From Flavobacterium sp. (lineage in GTDB: Bacteria; Bacteroidota; Bacteroidia; Flavobacteriales; Flavobacteriaceae): a DNA stretch of 64,000 nucleotides. Every line of letters begins with the position of its first letter. Within the stretch, counting starts at the first letter, position 1. The notes under the pieces are model-generated. The model made no database searches. It was not told the DNA's origin and saw only the letters and a program-made list of their open reading frames with translations. Positions 62,017 through 64,000 of the stretch are shown one piece after another. The position numbers and the translations under genes are program-made. Location of the stretch: contig NZ_SEBS01000007.1 of the NCBI RefSeq assembly GCF_004211145.1, positions 62,001 through 126,000 on the forward strand. The letters are read 5' to 3'.

Positions 62017-62217
62017 TTGTTTAGTTATAAGGCTAATATAGATATATTAACGATACTGCTTAGAATTATCCCGGTTCGTCAAAGTATTATTGAACTTACT
62101 GATGGTTTACTCAAGTTAAATAGTCAAAGAATTTCAAGGGCGAAAGAATTATTTGATTTTCACAATCGAATAGATTACGACTTATGTTGGTATATTTGGC
62201 TCGCAAAAAAAATGTAA
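62017..62217 (+). CDS. Possible small protein upstream of abiH
   Basis: An open frame of 66 codons whose only usable start is a TTG at 62017. The stop lies one base before the AbiH start. The C-terminal part (IELTDGLLKLNSQRISRAKELFDFHNRIDYDLCWYIWLAKKM) looks protein-like with a balanced composition. However, the weak start and lack of a recognised family leave it uncertain. If real, tight spacing suggests an antitoxin or partner role for AbiH, which is speculation. Confidence 0.3.
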   Translation: MFSYKANIDILTILLRIIPVRQSIIELTDGLLKLNSQRISRAKELFDFHNRIDYDLCWYIWLAKKM

Positions 62218-62218
62218 G

Positions 62219-63340
62219 ATGAATAGACTTGTAATTCTTGGTAATGGATTCGACTTGGCTCACGGTCTGCCAACGAGCTACAATCATTTTCTCTCTTGGT
62301 ATTGGAAGAAAGTCAATGCTATTGCTTGGGATGGGAATGCTTTTGTATATGAAGATGATTTCATTTCGGCGAAGAGTTGGTCAGAAGTTCCTGACTGTCT
62401 TAGTTTAGCAGATTTTGAGAAAATATTTAATAACGGTGAGAATGGAAAACACTATAGTTATAAGAATGCCTTCTTCATCCAAATTTGTCAAATCCAAAAT
62501 TTTCAAAACTGGGTTGACATCGAGGAATATTACAAACTTCAATTATCTGCGGCATTTCATCAAAGTACTAATCGCGAGAAACAAATTAAAACCTTAAACG
62601 AGCAATTTGGGAAAGTGAGAGAGCTGTTTGGTGAGTATCTTAATGAGGTCATCCCCAATTTTGAAAGCGAAAATTTGTATCAGATAGGCATGAATCACAT
62701 ACTGAATAACTGGGTCGAGGGACTAAGTTTCACCTCAGCATTTTCCGAGTCCGTTCCACATCACCTTAAAGACATAGAAGAATTCCAAGAGTTGATGGCT
62801 GGCAAGCGTTACAAAGAGGATGATGGTCGTACAATGGTTTTGAATTTCAATTACACGGACACAGTTCGCCAATATATTCGTGAAAGTTCCAAGGTTGCTG
62901 TAAATTACATCCACGGACATAGGGCGCATGAAAATTATCCTATCGTATTCGGTTATGGTGATGAATCAGATGAATTGTTTCCAAAACTTGAAGTCGCTAA
63001 TGAAAATAGTTACCTACAATTTACAAAGTCAGCGAGCTATTTGACCACATCGAATTACACGAATTTGATGAATTTTGTGGAGTCAAAGCCATTTTTTGTT
63101 CAAGTACTTGGTCACTCGATGGCTATTTCAGACCGCACTTTGCTGAAGACAATCTTTGAACATGATAACTGCAAATATATCTTCATGTTCTATCACGAGA
63201 GGGTTGATGGCACAACCGACTTTTTCGATAAATCTGCAAATATCGCTCGTCACTTTTCTGACAAGAAAATGCTTAGAAAAAAAGTTGCACCTAAAGTGTT
63301 TTGCTGTCGGTTGCCGCAAAAGGTTTCAAATGTTCAATGA
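62219..63340 (+). CDS. AbiH-family abortive phage infection protein
   Basis: A 373-residue cytoplasmic protein of the AbiH family. The hallmark N-terminus LVILGNGFDLAHGLPTSYNHFL (residues 3-24) is intact. The central landmark NFNYTDTVRQYI with HGH (about residues 209-235) and the later VLGHSMAISDRTLL segment match the family. AbiH proteins protect against phage by abortive infection; the mechanism is not established. It sits as cargo in the integrative element. Confidence 0.8.
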   Translation: MNRLVILGNGFDLAHGLPTSYNHFLSWYWKKVNAIAWDGNAFVYEDDFISAKSWSEVPDCLSLADFEKIFNNGENGKHYSYKNAFFIQICQIQNFQNWVDIEEYYKLQLSAAFHQSTNREKQIKTLNEQFGKVRELFGEYLNEVIPNFESENLYQIGMNHILNNWVEGLSFTSAFSESVPHHLKDIEEFQELMAGKRYKEDDGRTMVLNFNYTDTVRQYIRESSKVAVNYIHGHRAHENYPIVFGYGDESDELFPKLEVANENSYLQFTKSASYLTTSNYTNLMNFVESKPFFVQVLGHSMAISDRTLLKTIFEHDNCKYIFMFYHERVDGTTDFFDKSANIARHFSDKKMLRKKVAPKVFCCRLPQKVSNVQ

Positions 63341-63541
63341 CCTTGTTAGCGGTGTGTGGACTGATTGAATATGAAAATTCAAATTAGCAGTAGAATCGCT
63401 GGCTTTGTTTTACGCTTAAGTGGGTAAATACTTTTTTCTGCCAAGCATTCCACATAAACTTTGAAAGATTTGATGCTTCAGGAATAGCCTTGAGGATTTG
63501 AACCCCAACAATTGATTTCCAAAATGTGTTAGCTTTTTTAT

Positions 63542-63559
63542 ATCCCCGAAATTGGGGAT
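63542..63559. other. Short inverted repeat upstream of the right-edge gene
   Basis: ATCCCC (63542-63547) pairs with GGGGAT (63554-63559) around GAAATT. It lies 57 bp before the ATG at 63616. On the minus strand a run of A (from TTTTTTAT) is upstream. It could be an operator or a weak terminator of the preceding transcript. Confidence 0.4.
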
Positions 63560-63615
63560 TGTATTGCTACAATAAGTTGCTTACATTTCAGCACAACCAA
63601 TTAACTCAATTATTT

Positions 63616-64000
63616 ATGAAAGCTGATGTACAATACAATGATTTAAGAGGGACAGCCTCAGCGGATGTTTCTGATTTAATGGCACATTTTGGCGGTGATG
63701 ACTTATCATCGTTCGCAAACTATTTCAAGCTTGACAAAGAACGCTTCGACATTGTAGGAGTCTCCTTTTACGGAACGGGTGGATTTAGTGCATCATTACT
63801 TTGTGTAGATAAACAAAAAAGTACACCTGAAAAAGAGCATATTGTTAGCCTTGGTCTTGGCACGCGCGATGATGATAAAATATTGAACACATTGTTCAAA
63901 CGGCTTCATGTCGTGTTGCATAACTTTAGTGATGAAAAATATTCAGACCCTAATCTAAACTATTCCGAAGAAGCGCATTTTTCAGACTATCACGAGGTTG
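63616..64000 (+). CDS. Hypothetical protein, runs off the right edge
   Basis: An open frame from the ATG at 63616 (MKADVQYNDLRGTASADVSD) with 128 codons to the window end and no stop. Residues such as DIVGVSFYGTGGFSASLLCVDK and EHIVSLGLGTRDDDKILNTLFKRLHVVLHN show an alpha/beta domain. I recall similar Bacteroidota proteins, often in mobile regions, but have no function for them. It was not listed as a complete frame because it is partial. Confidence 0.6.
   Translation, partial: MKADVQYNDLRGTASADVSDLMAHFGGDDLSSFANYFKLDKERFDIVGVSFYGTGGFSASLLCVDKQKSTPEKEHIVSLGLGTRDDDKILNTLFKRLHVVLHNFSDEKYSDPNLNYSEEAHFSDYHEV

Larger units (their letters stand above)
57181..64000. mobile_element. Integrative element (serine-recombinase type), left part
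   Basis: From the TIGR02757 break to the window edge. It has a recombinase at its end facing the att site, no host housekeeping genes, lower GC and AT-rich codons compared with the GC-rich host codons to the left, and a cargo of unknown small proteins and AbiH. No conjugation, replication or phage structural gene is in view. Size and right end are unknown. Confidence 0.72.

Noticed and set aside
63391..63447. 18-codon frame after abiH
   Set aside because: Too short, no ribosome-binding signal and no sign of conservation.

Overview
The window looks like a chromosome segment from a member of the Bacteroidota, most likely the family Flavobacteriaceae (Flavobacterium or a close relative). The evidence is family content: two proteins with a type IX secretion (T9SS) C-terminal sorting domain, DUF4270 and DUF4907 proteins, flavobacterial families of unknown function (DUF6452, DUF6048, DUF6095, DUF6146), LytS/LytTR two-component pairs and promoters of the TTTG-N19-TAnnTTTG type. 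No rRNA, tRNA or CRISPR array was seen. Identifications rest on reading translated sequence and recalling families; no database search was possible.

Layout. 1-5.7 kb: the start of an OsmC gene, an intergenic block rich in short repeats, then rlmD-DUF6452-DUF6048 and a minus-strand run ending in a THUMP-type rRNA methyltransferase. 5.7-11.4 kb: a methyltransferase/ZIP transporter pair, murQ, a YiiX-like hydrolase, an SGNH esterase and a DUF1572 protein. 11.4-15.5 kb: TerC, a small Cys-rich protein, an MbnP homologue, a di-heme MbnH homologue and an outer-membrane protein, read here as a copper-linked envelope locus. 15.5-17.2 kb: a T9SS cargo gene broken by a frameshift and a stop. 17.2-22 kb: parC and parE. 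22-27.9 kb: LpxR-like deacylase, transglutaminase-like protein, lipoprotein hydrolase, MFS exporter with a divergent AraC regulator. 28-33.8 kb: FadL-like outer-membrane protein and DUF4270 lipoprotein, divergent from Kelch, DUF4907, LytS and LytTR genes. 33.9-40.3 kb: a minus-strand operon of TolC, adaptor, ABC ATPase, MacB-type permease and its own LytS/LytTR pair. 40.4-56.7 kb: mostly housekeeping genes (ychF, ferredoxin, acyl-CoA reductase, serC, serA, msrA, LolD-like ATPase) mixed with lipoproteins and membrane proteins.

57.18 kb to the right edge: an integrative element. A large serine recombinase gene lies beside the point where a TIGR02757-family gene is cut off in mid-protein. Base composition drops visibly from GC-rich host codons to AT-rich DNA. 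Its cargo is a DUF4468 protein, several unrecognised small proteins (three of them in an overlapping or abutting run), a membrane-anchored zinc-ribbon protein, an AbiH-family abortive-infection protein and a further gene that leaves the window. The other end of the element is not in view.

The host part is also unusually rich in intergenic repeats of several families: 15-20 bp perfect inverted repeats (3 copies), an 80-150 bp hairpin element (4 copies), TTTAGGG-type heptamers in opposed arrays, GACAATTGATAATT-type AT arrays, TGCACTTTGCACT arrays, CTTCGTGCCTTCGTGGCAAA runs and GACGAAAGAC runs. Many occur as opposed (inverted) pairs in the same gap.
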